Assembly (NCBI RefSeq): GCF_004634215.1
Contig: NZ_SMMH01000004.1
Span: 121,970-185,969 of the forward strand
Length of the DNA: 64,000 nucleotides
Direction: 5' to 3'
Origin: Deinococcus fonticola
GTDB taxonomy: Bacteria > Deinococcota > Deinococci > Deinococcales > Deinococcaceae
Shown: piece by piece, positions 19,001-30,075 of the stretch
How the letters are laid out: every line of letters begins with the position of its first letter
Position numbering within the stretch: position 1 is the stretch's first letter
Translations under genes and position numbers: made by a program
The notes under the pieces: model-generated
What the model was told of the DNA's origin: nothing
Databases searched by the model: none
What the model saw: only the letters and a program-made list of their open reading frames with translations

Positions 19001-19950
19001 CCGATCCCCGTCAACGCCGCCCAGCGGCGCCCCGCACCAGCCAGCCGCCAAAGGCAGAGGAGCAGTTGCCCCATAATCTTCCGCAGAACCTGGCGGAAGG
19101 TGTTCTGGAGTCACCCATCTGGATCGGGGATGACGAGCCCGCAGTGCCCGAAACGCCCACCAACGAGATCGCGGACGAACCCGTCGACCTGATCGACGAG
19201 CTGAAACCCATGTACACCAGCCCCGCCCCCTTCCTGGCGCGGTTCCTGCCGCAAAGTGCGCCGACGTACCTGGGCCTGAGGGCGCCTTACTGCGACCTGC
19301 ACGCTTTCCTGAAATACCTGCACGAGATCGCGTGGCATGGGTACATCCACGCCTCGCTGGGCGACCAGAGTGCTTACGTGCTGGTGTTCGAGGGCCGCAC
19401 CGTGGCCGCCGCGGCCGCCAGCGCCACGGGTGAACAGGCACTGGGAGAAATGCTGAACCTGTACGAGCAGGGCGCAGACATTTCGGCGCATCCGCTCTCG
19501 CACACGCTGGCGCACGTTCTGAGCGGGGTCGGGTCACGCGCCTGGAAATTCAACCTCACCGAGGACTTCACTGGCCTGCACGCCCGCCCCAGCGGCGCCA
19601 TTTTCTACGCGCGCGGTGAGATCGTGGCCACCATGCCCGCTACCCTGCCCTACGAGGGCGCTTTTCCTGCGCCATTGCGCCCGCAGACGCTGATCTTGCC
19701 GCGCAGCCTGGCCGGGTGGGCGCACCACACCTACAGCCCCACCCTGCGCGGCAGAGACGCCGTGAACCCCATCACCGACATTCACCTGTCCTTCAAAGCC
19801 AAGTACGGCCCCCCCGGCATCGGCCTGATGAAAGCCATCCTGCAAAACCTGACCCCGGCCGAGTACGCCATGCGCGAAGACCTGGCCCTGCATGAAATCG
19901 AGCCGCTGCTCCAGGACTTCAGCAAAACCGGCTACCTCCGCGAAGGGTAA
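18997..19950 (+). CDS. Hypothetical protein coupled to the gamma-CA gene
   Basis: 317 residues from GTG 18997. Not recognised. Disordered Pro/acidic N-terminus (about 1-70), then one folded domain with a central beta-rich segment (GYIHASLGDQSAYVLVFEGRTVAAAAAS) and aromatic motifs. This segment reminds of roadblock/cheC-like fold sheets, but I cannot assign it. AGGAGG at 18984-18989 lies 7 nt upstream of GTG 18997; GTG 18991 in the same frame sits too close to it. The start overlaps the previous stop, so the two products are probably made in fixed ratio. Confidence 0.75.
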   Translation: MTDPRQRRPAAPRTSQPPKAEEQLPHNLPQNLAEGVLESPIWIGDDEPAVPETPTNEIADEPVDLIDELKPMYTSPAPFLARFLPQSAPTYLGLRAPYCDLHAFLKYLHEIAWHGYIHASLGDQSAYVLVFEGRTVAAAAASATGEQALGEMLNLYEQGADISAHPLSHTLAHVLSGVGSRAWKFNLTEDFTGLHARPSGAIFYARGEIVATMPATLPYEGAFPAPLRPQTLILPRSLAGWAHHTYSPTLRGRDAVNPITDIHLSFKAKYGPPGIGLMKAILQNLTPAEYAMREDLALHEIEPLLQDFSKTGYLREG

Positions 19951-20050
19951 AAGGGAGGAGTAAACCGGGCGGGCAGCTGGGGTGCGGCGGCCTGACAGGA
20001 ACTTCCGGAAGCGTCCCAGGTCGCACGGTGCACCGCGCCCCGAAATCGGC

Positions 20051-20152
20051 TAAACTCCTGTCCATGATCTGCTCTGCGCTTCAAAGTCGGGGACTTCGCA
20101 CCTAGCCTGAACGCTCGTGTGCCTGTCCCCGCCTTTGCGCGGGGCTTTTTTT
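20051..20152 (+). promoter_or_regulatory. Candidate transcription attenuator of the ORF104-leuS operon
   Basis: Promoter -10 TAAACT (20051-20056) is followed at 7 nt by a 13-codon reading frame (20064-20105). CGGGGAC (20088-20094) can pair with GTCCCCG (20125-20131), extended inward by GCAC (20098-20101) with GTGC (20119-20122). That hairpin uses the same bases as the 5' arm of a terminator: CCCCGC (20127-20132), six-base loop, GCGGGG (20139-20144), CTTTTTTT. The two structures exclude each other, as in attenuators. No T-box sequence is present. Confidence 0.6.
20064..20105 (+). CDS. Putative leader peptide of the leuS attenuator
   Basis: Encodes MICSALQSRGLRT, starting exactly where a leaderless transcript from TAAACT would begin. 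Both Leu codons are CTT, which is rare here against CTG, as in many leader peptides. The stop codon lies inside the competing hairpin. Whether it is translated is inferred only from position. Confidence 0.45.
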   Translation: MICSALQSRGLRT

Positions 20153-20169
20153 GGATGGGGAGGTGAAGA

Positions 20170-20480
20170 ATGACAGCAAAGGTCGGCATTGTGGAGGTTC
20201 TGGCCAACCAGATTCTGCAAGGTGTAGGGAGTGGCGAGCGGCCTTTCATCTGCCTTCAGAAGTTGGTGCAGCAGCAGGGCAGCGGCCCCGTCCTGCTGGT
20301 TCATGTCCTTATCTCGCTGGGTCTTGCAGGCGGAAAGGCCATAGCAGCGGTGGGCGCCGCGCAGGGCTTCTCCTCAGCCCTCACGCCAGACGAAGTGGAT
20401 TCTTTCCTTCTTGAAGCCATTCAAACGACGGATTTAGCGATGTCATCTAAACACCCCTCAAAAGTTCAGGAGAACACACC

Positions 20481-20484
<4 letters not shown>
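20170..20484 (+). CDS. Small hypothetical protein upstream of leuS
   Basis: 104 residues, unknown family: a helical N-terminus ([15 protein letters not shown]), a hydrophobic Gly/Val/Leu stretch ([28 protein letters not shown]) and a helical end. A good ribosome site GGGAGGTGAAG precedes the ATG. The stop overlaps the leuS start by 4 bp (ATGA), so translation of the two is coupled and both lie behind the attenuator-like element. Confidence 0.65.
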
Positions 20485-22985
<2,501 letters not shown>

Positions 22986-23000
22986 CCTCATCGGCGAAAA

Positions 23001-23041
23001 GCTCCCGCTTCGGCTGCGTGCCGGCGGGGGCGTTCTCTTTG
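23001..23041 (+). terminator. Terminator of leuS operon
   Basis: GCTCCCGC and GCGGGGGC pair (one wobble) across 15 nt, followed by GTTCTCTTT. Confidence 0.65.
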
Positions 23042-23114
23042 GCAGGGGCAAAGGCTGACGGGAGGCCCTACAGCGTGACAGTTTCGCCATGCCCAGCGCG
23101 TAGCATAGGAGGGT

Positions 23115-23351
23115 ATGGCGCATCTGGTGGCCACGGCGTTGATTTACGGAGTGGGGTCGCTTTGCGGCGCGGTCATGACCCTGTACAGCCTGTGGCGGAT
23201 TTCCGTTCGGCTGCCGGAAGGCAATGCGTGGGCCGTGATCGCCTGGACGGCGTTTGGTCTGGTGGCCCTGGTGGGGATGGTCAGTCATTTCGGAACGGCT
23301 CAGCAACACTGGCGCGAGTGGCAGCAGGGCCGAATAAGAACTTCATCCTGA
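23115..23351 (+). CDS. Small two-helix membrane protein
   Basis: 78 residues with two hydrophobic helices (about 5-27 and 38-58) and a charged C-terminus. Unknown. A strong AGGAGGGT lies immediately before the ATG. Monocistronic between the leuS terminator and a non-coding stretch. Confidence 0.65.
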   Translation: MAHLVATALIYGVGSLCGAVMTLYSLWRISVRLPEGNAWAVIAWTAFGLVALVGMVSHFGTAQQHWREWQQGRIRTSS

Positions 23352-23479
23352 TCTGCGCCCTCACAGCAGGACAAAGATCGTTTGAAGGGCCAACGCGACG
23401 GGCAGACAGCAACGATAAAGCCCCGTATTTCTCACGCTGGTGTAAGAGTTTTGATAATCGCGACGCGTAAACTTCGGGC

Positions 23480-23662
23480 ATGACTGACCAGCGTGTGGGC
23501 CGCCACATCCGAATCTACGAGTGGGATGAAGTCGATATCGAAGCTGAGACGTTGCCCGCCGAACCCGCTGTCCGGTCGGCCAAAACACCCATGACCGAAA
23601 AGAAAGCGGCGCCCGAGCAGACCAAGGGCCTGAGCGCCCTGCTGAAGAAAAAACTGTTCTGA
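23480..23662 (+). CDS. Small charged hypothetical protein
   Basis: 60 residues. An N-terminal GRHIRIYEWDEVDIE segment is followed by an Ala/Pro/Lys linker and a basic amphipathic end (LSALLKKKLF). The final stretch resembles a short protein-binding helix. TAAACT lies 7 nt before the ATG, and a terminator follows the stop. Confidence 0.6.
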   Translation: MTDQRVGRHIRIYEWDEVDIEAETLPAEPAVRSAKTPMTEKKAAPEQTKGLSALLKKKLF

Positions 23663-23683
23663 TCCCCGTTCCTCCCGGTGCTG

Positions 23684-23720
23684 GCCCCGTTGAACTTCCC
23701 TTCACGGGGCTTAATCTTTT
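23684..23720 (+). terminator. Terminator after the 60-residue gene
   Basis: GCCCCGT, 13-base loop, ACGGGGC, then TTAATCTTTTT. Confidence 0.88.
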
Positions 23721-23742
23721 TCGGAAGGCCAGGGGCGTGTGT

Positions 23743-23932
23743 TAAACTCGCTTTCGTCTATGGAGCCTCCCAGTTCCGGCTCTACCAGAACGCCCGGTGA
23801 ACACCGCTTGAAGGCGGCGTTTTTTACTGTGGCCAACCAGCCCTTTCGGTCATCGACACGCTGCGCACCGGCGCAGGTGAGCAGCATGTGCCTTGCGAAT
23901 GACTGCGGCGCTTTTCAGGAGAGCGCCTTTTA
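23743..23932 (+). promoter_or_regulatory. Structured 5' leader of the CNNM transporter gene
   Basis: From -10 TAAACT (23743-23748) to the ATG at 23933. GAGCC/GGCTC forms a first hairpin (23763-23782 area). AACGCC (23789-23794) pairs with GGCGTT (23816-23821) before a T run, enclosing CGGT-GAAC-ACCG, and looks like an early terminator. GGCGCT (23907-23912) pairs with AGCGCC (23922-23927), placing CAGGAG in its loop and TTTT just before the ATG. An ATG at 23760 opens a frame beginning MEPPSSG and ending TAATG over the gene start. Resembles a metal-responsive leader but matches no riboswitch class I can recognise. Confidence 0.5.
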
Positions 23933-25285
23933 ATGAATGATCTGCTTGGCCTGCTGGCCCTTTTTGTGCTGGTGCTGATGAACGGCTATTTCGTCGCGGC
24001 AGAGTTCGCGCTGGTGAGTGTGCGCCGCACCCGCATTGAGCAACTTGCGGAGGAAGGCAATGCGGCCGCCCGTGTCACGCACCGCGCCCTACAAAACCTT
24101 GACCTGTACATTGCGGCCACGCAGCTCGGGATCACCATGGCGAGTCTGGCGATTGGTTTCGTGGCGGAACCCGCCATTGAGCACCTGATGCACCCGCTAT
24201 TGGAACAGATGAACCTATCGTTGACGCCGGGGCAGGAGAAGACCATCTCGTTCGCGGTGGCGTTCGCTATCAGCACCATCCTGCATATTGTTTTTGGCGA
24301 GCTGGCGCCCAAAAGCCTGGCCTTGCAACGCAGTGAGCAGGTTTCGCTGGCCATTATTCGTCCCTTGTTGTTCTTCACCACTCTTTTCAAATGGGCCATT
24401 GTGGGCCTGAATGCCCTGGGGAACGGTGTGGTACGCCTTTTTGGGTTGAAGGCGGTGGCCGGCCACCACACCGCTTACTCGGAAGAAGAAATTCGCATGA
24501 TCGTCAGCGCGTCGAGTCAGGAGGGGGTGCTGGAGGACAGCGAAAAGGAACTGGTGTACAACGTCTTCGACCTGTCGGACACCACCGCCCGCGAGGTGAT
24601 GACGCCGCGTGTGGACATGGTGGTCGTGGACGGCGCCTCGCCGCTGCGGCGACTGCTGGAGTTGAACGTCGAACACGGGTACTCGCGTATTCCGGTGTTT
24701 CAGGACACGGCCGACAACATCGTCGGGATCGCCCACACCAATGACGTGCTGGGCCACCTGGAGGAACTCGATCACCTGAGCATCGCCGACATCATGCGCC
24801 CGGTGTTCTTCGTGCCCGAAGGCATGAAGATCAAGGATCTGCTGGCCAAGATGCGTGACAAGAAATCGCACATGAGCATCGTGGTCGACGAGTTCGGCGG
24901 CACGGCGGGCCTGGCCACGCTGGAGGACGCCCTGGAAGAGATCGTGGGGGAAATCTACGACGAGACCGACGAGGAAGAAATTCCGCTGATCGAGGTGCTG
25001 GGCGAGGGCGTTTACCTGATGGACGGCAGCGTCACCATCCACGAGGTCGAGGAGCGCCTGGGCAACGAACTGGAGGAAGGCGAGGCCGAGTACGGCACGC
25101 TGGCGGGCTTCATGACCAGTTTCTTCGGGGATATTCCCGAGGTGGGCCAGAGCTTTATTCAGGACGGCTGGGCTTTCACGGTGGAGGCCGCCGATCAGCG
25201 CCGCGTGGCCCGCGTGCGCGTGGAGCGGGCGGCGCAGTTCGACGCGCTGAGTGGGCACGCCGCCGAGGAGATCCACCATGACTGA
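23933..25285 (+). CDS. CNNM/CorC-type transporter (DUF21-CBS-CorC_HlyC)
   Basis: 450-residue membrane protein of the family that exports Mg2+ or related cations, often labelled hemolysin C. The DUF21 domain (about 5-195) has the N-terminal helix LLGLLALFVLVLMNGYFVAAEFALVSVRRTR and a GELAPKSLALQ motif. A CBS pair follows (about 205-335; VMTPRVDMV, YSRIPVFQDTADNIVGI), then the CorC_HlyC domain (about 350-435). The start has CAGGAG 9-14 nt upstream inside a hairpin. cdd overlaps its stop (ATGACTGA). Confidence 0.94.
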   Translation: MNDLLGLLALFVLVLMNGYFVAAEFALVSVRRTRIEQLAEEGNAAARVTHRALQNLDLYIAATQLGITMASLAIGFVAEPAIEHLMHPLLEQMNLSLTPGQEKTISFAVAFAISTILHIVFGELAPKSLALQRSEQVSLAIIRPLLFFTTLFKWAIVGLNALGNGVVRLFGLKAVAGHHTAYSEEEIRMIVSASSQEGVLEDSEKELVYNVFDLSDTTAREVMTPRVDMVVVDGASPLRRLLELNVEHGYSRIPVFQDTADNIVGIAHTNDVLGHLEELDHLSIADIMRPVFFVPEGMKIKDLLAKMRDKKSHMSIVVDEFGGTAGLATLEDALEEIVGEIYDETDEEEIPLIEVLGEGVYLMDGSVTIHEVEERLGNELEEGEAEYGTLAGFMTSFFGDIPEVGQSFIQDGWAFTVEAADQRRVARVRVERAAQFDALSGHAAEEIHHD

Positions 25286-25724
25286 GGCCACCATGCTTGA
25301 AGCTGCTGTCCCCGACCCGCAGTTGCTGGAGGGAGCGAAGGCGGCCTTCAAGCAGGCTTACGCGCCCTACAGCAAGTTCCGCGTGGGGGCCGCGCTGCGC
25401 ACCCCCAGCGGGCGGGTGTTCTTCGGCGCGAACGTCGAGAACGCCAGTTACGGGCTGGCCCGCTGCGCCGAGCAGAGCGCCGTGCAGGCCATGAACACCG
25501 CCGGGGAACGCGAGTTCACCGATATCGTGGTGTACAGCGAGGCCAGCCCGCCCGCCAGTCCGTGCGGCGCGTGCCGCCAGGTGCTGTTCGAGTTCTCGCC
25601 GCAGGCCCGCGTGGTGTGCGTCAACCAGCACGGCGAGGTGGTCAGCGGCCTGGTACGTGATTTCCTGCCGCACGGTTTCCGCCTGGAGCACCGCGACGAT
25701 GGGCACGAAATCGGCACTGAGTAG
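25278..25724 (+). CDS. cdd: Cytidine deaminase
   Basis: Deaminates cytidine and deoxycytidine in pyrimidine salvage. 148 residues, tetrameric short type. The zinc site is complete: CAEQSAV (Cys and proton-shuttling Glu) and PCGACRQ; substrate-binding GANVENASYG is intact. ATG at 25278 lies inside the end of the CNNM gene and has GAGGAG 7 nt upstream. Probably co-transcribed with CNNM and the next small gene. Confidence 0.95.
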   Translation: MTEATMLEAAVPDPQLLEGAKAAFKQAYAPYSKFRVGAALRTPSGRVFFGANVENASYGLARCAEQSAVQAMNTAGEREFTDIVVYSEASPPASPCGACRQVLFEFSPQARVVCVNQHGEVVSGLVRDFLPHGFRLEHRDDGHEIGTE

Positions 25725-25746
25725 ACGGAGTAGACATGGAGGACGT

Positions 25747-26058
25747 ATGACTGACCCAGTTGTTGATTTTCCCGGCCCGAAGAAAATCCCGTATCCGGGT
25801 GGGTGCGTGCTGGAACCCGCGCCCTACGCGCTGGAATACCTGTTGATGTGGCCGGCGGACGTCACCGTGAACGGCAAAGTGTACGCGAACTGCAAGGTGT
25901 TTCCTTTCATCCGGGAGTTGATCGCCGACCCGGCGAAGTATGGCATCACCGCGCAGGACGCCCAGGCGGCCCGCGAGCGTTACCTGAACCTGGCCGGGCA
26001 GGCGCTGGAGGCCGAGGGCGGGCAGCGCGAGTGGCTGGAACGCGAATTTGGGCGCTGA
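25747..26058 (+). CDS. Hypothetical protein after cdd
   Basis: 103 residues, no recognised family. Contains an aromatic/Pro-rich start (VVDFPGPKKIPYPGG), then LMWPADVTVNGKVYANCKVFPFIREL and a helical C-terminus. GGAGG lies 6 nt before the ATG at 25747, 22 bp after cdd, so it is probably the last gene of CNNM-cdd. Confidence 0.65.
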   Translation: MTDPVVDFPGPKKIPYPGGCVLEPAPYALEYLLMWPADVTVNGKVYANCKVFPFIRELIADPAKYGITAQDAQAARERYLNLAGQALEAEGGQREWLEREFGR

Positions 26059-26147
26059 GCATTCGAGAGTGAGCATTCAGGAGACGGGCGGGTGGGGCGG
26101 CGGCAAATGCGCGGCTCCACCACGTCTTTTTGCTTTAACATGCCGGC

Positions 26148-27350
26148 ATGACTGACCCGCCGGACTTCATTCCCATTTCTGAGCCGGGGACTGCTGGTGC
26201 GTCGGGCGGCGTGCCGTACGGACGACCTGTGAATGAAGTGAATCCGGGTTTGGTGGGCCTGGCTCCGATGCCGCAGGTGCGGACGTTTCCGCTGTCGTTC
26301 ACGGGCACCTCGGCAGAGTTTTTTCGTATCTGGATCGTGAACGTAGCGCTGTCGGTGGTGACGCTGGGGCTGTACACGCCGTGGGCGCGGGTACGGACGC
26401 GGCAGTATTTCTACGGCAATACCTGGGTGGACGGGCATAACTTCGAGTACACCGCGAACCCCTGGGCGCTGCTGCGCGGTTACCTGCTGGTGGCGGCGCT
26501 TTTCGGGACATACAACGCGGCCATGCAGTTTCAGTTTCAGGGCTGGGAGTGGGTGGTGGGTATCGTGGTGGGACTCTTCGTGCTGCTGTACCCGTGGCTG
26601 GTGCGCCAGTCGCTGCGCTTCCTGGCCCGCAGCACCGTGCACCGGGGACTGCACTTCAGTTTCCAGGGGTCGCTGGGGCAGGCTTATGTCACGTACGGCC
26701 TGGCGAACGTCGCGGCGGGCTTCGTGGGCCTGGCGCTGCCGTGGGCGTGGTTCATGCAGCGGCGTTACCAGGTCGAGGGCGTGCACTACGGTCAGGCGAG
26801 TGGGCGCTTCCGGGGCGATGTGGGGCCGTTTTTCATCTTTGGCCTGACTGGCCTGGGCCTGACCCTTGGCGGGGTCATCCTGCTGCTGGGCCTGGGCTTG
26901 CTGGGCTTCGGCCTCTTCAGCGCCCTCGATCTGGGGAGTCTGGCGGACTGGGAGGACCTCAGCGCCGCGAGCATGACTGGCATAGTGGCGGCGTTGGCGA
27001 CGGCGTACCTGGTGTTTCTGCTGGTCTACCTGGGGGCCTGGCAGTACGTGCGCGCCGCCACCATGAAGTACGTCCTGAACAACGTGGAACTGGGGGGCGT
27101 GGTGCGCCTGGGGGCCACCTTCAGCCCCTGGCGGCTGGTGTGGATCACGCTGTCGAACACTGCCGCGCAACTTCTCACGCTGGGCCTTCTGACGCCCTGG
27201 GCAGCGGTGCGGCGCATGAATTACCTCGCGCCGCACATTCAGGTGCGGGCCATCGCCGACCTGGACGACTTCACGGCGGAGATGGGGCAACAGGAAAGTG
27301 CGCTGGGCGAGGCGGCCACCGAGTTGCTGGACATCAACCTGGGTTTCTAG
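26148..27350 (+). CDS. YjgN/DUF898 family membrane protein
   Basis: 400 residues. A Pro/Gly-rich cytosolic lead (about 45 residues) precedes two related halves, each opening with a F-x-G-x-x-x-E-F/W-I block followed by the family phrase YTPWARVRTRQYFY or TPWAAVRRMNYLA. Several transmembrane segments. Function unknown, but the family is regularly beside M48 peptidases, as here. TAACAT (26136-26141) ends 6 nt before the ATG, hence leaderless. Repeat copy B starts within its stop codon. Confidence 0.88.
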   Translation: MTDPPDFIPISEPGTAGASGGVPYGRPVNEVNPGLVGLAPMPQVRTFPLSFTGTSAEFFRIWIVNVALSVVTLGLYTPWARVRTRQYFYGNTWVDGHNFEYTANPWALLRGYLLVAALFGTYNAAMQFQFQGWEWVVGIVVGLFVLLYPWLVRQSLRFLARSTVHRGLHFSFQGSLGQAYVTYGLANVAAGFVGLALPWAWFMQRRYQVEGVHYGQASGRFRGDVGPFFIFGLTGLGLTLGGVILLLGLGLLGFGLFSALDLGSLADWEDLSAASMTGIVAALATAYLVFLLVYLGAWQYVRAATMKYVLNNVELGGVVRLGATFSPWRLVWITLSNTAAQLLTLGLLTPWAAVRRMNYLAPHIQVRAIADLDDFTAEMGQQESALGEAATELLDINLGF

Positions 27351-27478
27351 CGCATCTGACAAAAGAACGCAGAGCCTTTTGTCCGAGCGAAGCGAATGAA
27401 TGGAGATGAGCAGGACGAAGAATGGAGTCATGTGGGATATCTTTCCCCGCCTGACGAAATTTGGAGAACGACTCTGGC
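27346..27478 (+). repeat. Dispersed intergenic repeat, family 1, copy B
   Basis: Same-strand relative of 1586-1720: GCATCTGACAAAAGAACGC, CCTTTTGTCCGAGCG, AGCGAATGAATGGAGA, GAGCAGGACGAAGAATGGAG and CGCCTGACGAAATTTGGAGA. It fills the gap between the DUF898 and M48 genes, beginning inside the TAG of the former. Confidence 0.75.
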
Positions 27479-27490
27479 GGGGTGGACGTG

Positions 27491-28615
27491 ATGACTGAGG
27501 GCCTGAACCTGAAGATAGAGGGGATTTACTTCGATGGGCACAGCAGCCGCAACCGCGCGGCCCTGTTGCAGGTGGTGGGCGAGCAGGTGCTGCTGCAGGT
27601 GCAGCCGGACGGCCCGCTGAGCGCGCTGGAAGAACGCTGGCAGGTCAGCGACCTGCGCATCGAGCCGCCGCTGGGGCGCATCCGGCGCATCGTGAAACTG
27701 CCGGGCGGGGGGCGCTTTGAAACGCCGGACGACGCGGCCATCTCACGGCTGGAGGCGGGCACCACCCGCAACCGGGGTCTGGGACGGGTGCGGCACATCG
27801 AGTCGCGCTGGAGCCTGACACTGGCGGCGCTGGCGGCGCTGGGGGTGTTCACCTGGGGGTTTTTGACTTACGGGCTGCCGGCCCTGGCGCGGCAGGCGGC
27901 GGCCGCCACCCCGCGCAGCGTGCTGGCCTCATTTGACCGTGAAGCCATCAAGCTGCTGGACAACGGGGAATTCATGGGGCCGTCCAGGCTCAGCGCGGCG
28001 CGGCAGGCGCAGTTGCAGCAGCAATTCCGACAGGTGCGCGACTGGGCCGGGGGAGCGTACCCCTACACGCTGCTGCTGCGTGACGGCAAACCGCAGAAAG
28101 CTGGCGGGCGCGGGTTTTCCATCGGGGCAAACGCCTTTGCGCTGCCCAATGGCACGGTCGTCATGACCGATCAACTGGTGGCGCTGGCCGGCAGCGACCG
28201 CGAACTGATGGGCGTGCTGGCCCACGAAACCGGCCACGTCACACACCGGCACGCGCTAAGCAGCGTCTACCAGGGCCTGGGCCTCTCACTGCTGGGGGTG
28301 GCCCTGACGGGCGACCTGGTCAGCGCCACGTCCTTTGCTGCCGCCGTGCCGACCACCCTGCTCTCGAACGGCTACTCGCGCCGCGCCGAAACCCAGTCGG
28401 ACGAGGTGGCGGGCGCCTACATGATGCAGGCCTACGGCACCACCTCGCCGCTGCGCCGCATTCTGGCCCGGCTGGAAAAGGACGACCTCAAAGCCACCGA
28501 GGACAGCATTCAGGATGCCGGCCGCGCCGAGGACATGCTGAACACCCACCCCGGCACGAAGCAGCGCATCGAGCACCTGAGGGCCATCGAAGAACAGGGC
28601 AAGCCCACTCCCTGA
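27491..28615 (+). CDS. M48-family membrane metallopeptidase
   Basis: 374 residues. A beta-rich N-terminal domain (about 1-95), one transmembrane helix (about 109-129) and a zinc peptidase domain with HETGH (H245, E246, H249) and a downstream Glu in AETQSDEVAG as third ligand. Relatives include BepA/LoiP-type quality-control peptidases at the envelope. The C-terminal HPGTKQRIEHL is typical. ATG 27491 is preferred because earlier in-frame codons fall in the repeat; GTG 27488 is possible. Probably works with the DUF898 protein upstream. Confidence 0.9.
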   Translation: MTEGLNLKIEGIYFDGHSSRNRAALLQVVGEQVLLQVQPDGPLSALEERWQVSDLRIEPPLGRIRRIVKLPGGGRFETPDDAAISRLEAGTTRNRGLGRVRHIESRWSLTLAALAALGVFTWGFLTYGLPALARQAAAATPRSVLASFDREAIKLLDNGEFMGPSRLSAARQAQLQQQFRQVRDWAGGAYPYTLLLRDGKPQKAGGRGFSIGANAFALPNGTVVMTDQLVALAGSDRELMGVLAHETGHVTHRHALSSVYQGLGLSLLGVALTGDLVSATSFAAAVPTTLLSNGYSRRAETQSDEVAGAYMMQAYGTTSPLRRILARLEKDDLKATEDSIQDAGRAEDMLNTHPGTKQRIEHLRAIEEQGKPTP

Positions 28616-28745
28616 AGGCTGCTGGCGGCGGGGACAGTCGGACTTGCGGGAAAGCGGGCGCTGCGGCAATCTGGAGCCAGCGTGAACGCGGAGGTGGGCC
28701 GACTTCAGGTCAAGGCCCGGCGCAGAGCGCAGAAGAGGAGACAGG

Positions 28746-29459
28746 ATGCTCAAAGATCGCCTTACGACGCTGCTGGGAACCGCCACGCTGCTGAGCCTGC
28801 TGGTGGCGGTGGCCCTGGGCCTCAAGGCGCCCCTGGACGTGAACCAGGGTTCGCTGGTCAGGTTGATGTTCCTGCACGTGCCGAGCGCCTGGCTCAGTTA
28901 TCTGGCGTACATCGGCACGGGCGTGTTCGGCCTGCTGTACCTGCTCAGGCGCGAGCGCCGCTGGGATCGCCTGGCCATGGCCAGCGCCGAGATCGGCGTG
29001 CTGTTCACGCTGGGCACCATCCTGGGCGGGATGCTGTGGGCCAAACCCACCTGGGGCGTGTACTGGACGTGGGACGCCCGCCTGACCACCACCGCCCTGA
29101 GCCTGGTGGTGTACGGCGGTTACCTCCTGATTCGCAGCCTGATCGACGACCCGGATCGGCGCGCGCGCGTGTCGGCGGTGGTGGGCCTGGTCGGGACGCT
29201 GTACGTGCCCATCAATTACATGGCGGTGGAGTGGTGGCGCGGCGTGCACCAGACCCAGACGCTGCGCCTGCTGGGCAAACCCAGCTTCGAGGCCGCGCCC
29301 ATTTACGGCTGGGTATTGCTGGTGGCCACGCTGGCCTTTACGCTGCTATACCTGTACCTGCTGCGCGTGCGCGGTATCCTGGCGCTGCGCGAGGAAGTCC
29401 GTGAGGAACGCGAGTTGCTGGGCGACCTGAACCTGAAGGGAGAATCTATCCGTGGATAA
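28746..29459 (+). CDS. ccmC: Heme exporter/handling protein CcmC
   Basis: Six-helix membrane protein that loads heme on CcmE in System I cytochrome c maturation. 237 residues with the tryptophan-rich WWD-type motif WGVYWTWDARLTT and flanking conserved His in FLHVPSAW and in WWRGVHQTQT. GAGGAGACAGG precedes the ATG. First gene of ccmC-ccmD-ccmE-ccmG; ccmD begins within its last codons. Confidence 0.95.
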   Translation: MLKDRLTTLLGTATLLSLLVAVALGLKAPLDVNQGSLVRLMFLHVPSAWLSYLAYIGTGVFGLLYLLRRERRWDRLAMASAEIGVLFTLGTILGGMLWAKPTWGVYWTWDARLTTTALSLVVYGGYLLIRSLIDDPDRRARVSAVVGLVGTLYVPINYMAVEWWRGVHQTQTLRLLGKPSFEAAPIYGWVLLVATLAFTLLYLYLLRVRGILALREEVREERELLGDLNLKGESIRG

Positions 29460-29568
29460 GTACTCGAGTTACGTGATCGTGGTGTACGCCGTGACGCTGC
29501 TGCTGCTGCTGGGCTACCTGGCCTGGATGTGGCTGCGCCTCAAAAACCTGCCAAAGGACGACTTATGA
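29452..29568 (+). CDS. ccmD: CcmD-like small membrane protein
   Basis: 38 residues from GTG 29452: [22 protein letters not shown] forms the single helix, followed by a basic Lys/Arg end as in CcmD. CcmD helps release holo-CcmE from CcmABC. GGGAGA lies 7-12 nt upstream. Overlaps ccmC by 8 bp and ccmE by ATGA. Confidence 0.8.
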   Translation: MDKYSSYVIVVYAVTLLLLLGYLAWMWLRLKNLPKDDL

Positions 29569-30056
29569 CCGGAACCCCTTCCCCTGCCCCCGGTTCGCCT
29601 GAGGCCCTGCCGCAGGCCCGGCGGCGCAAACGCAGCCCGCTGCCCACCCTGCTGGGGGTGCTGGCGGTGGGCGGCCTGGCGGGCTTCATTCTGTTCGGCA
29701 ACGTGGGCAAAAGCCTGGAATATTTCGTCACGCCCACCGAGTACCAGCAGCAACAGGACAGGTTGCAGGGCAAGGCCATCCGCATTGGCGGGCTGGTCAA
29801 GGACGTGAAGAACGACCCGCAATCCCTGAACCTGAGTTTCACCGTCACGGACGGCGGGGTCAGTTTTCCGGTGAAGTACCAAGGGGCGGTCAGCGACCTG
29901 TTCAGGGAAAACCAGGGCGTGGTGGTGCGCGGCGAGTTCCAGGGAACCACCTTTCACGCCACTGAACTGATCGTGAAGCACTCCGAGGAGTACAACGTTC
30001 CCGAGAACCAGGCCGACCTGAAGAAGATGCTTCAGGACGCCAGGCCTGCCAACTGA
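29565..30056 (+). CDS. ccmE: Heme chaperone CcmE
   Basis: Periplasmic heme carrier, 163 residues. N-terminal anchor ([18 protein letters not shown]), then the OB-fold ([22 protein letters not shown]) and [11 protein letters not shown], whose His is the covalent heme-binding residue and whose Tyr is the usual axial ligand. An extra Pro/Arg-rich cytosolic lead precedes the anchor. ATG 29565 overlaps the ccmD stop. Confidence 0.93.
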   Translation: MTGTPSPAPGSPEALPQARRRKRSPLPTLLGVLAVGGLAGFILFGNVGKSLEYFVTPTEYQQQQDRLQGKAIRIGGLVKDVKNDPQSLNLSFTVTDGGVSFPVKYQGAVSDLFRENQGVVVRGEFQGTTFHATELIVKHSEEYNVPENQADLKKMLQDARPAN

Positions 30057-30075
30057 TGCGGGTGAGACAGGCCAC

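Noticed and set aside
20051..20152. T-box riboswitch before leuS
   Set aside because: No conserved T-box sequence or specifier-loop arrangement is visible.
23760..23933. A real 57-residue protein before the CNNM gene
   Set aside because: The frame covers the hairpins of the leader and lacks a ribosome site at a normal distance; kept only as a possible regulatory frame.
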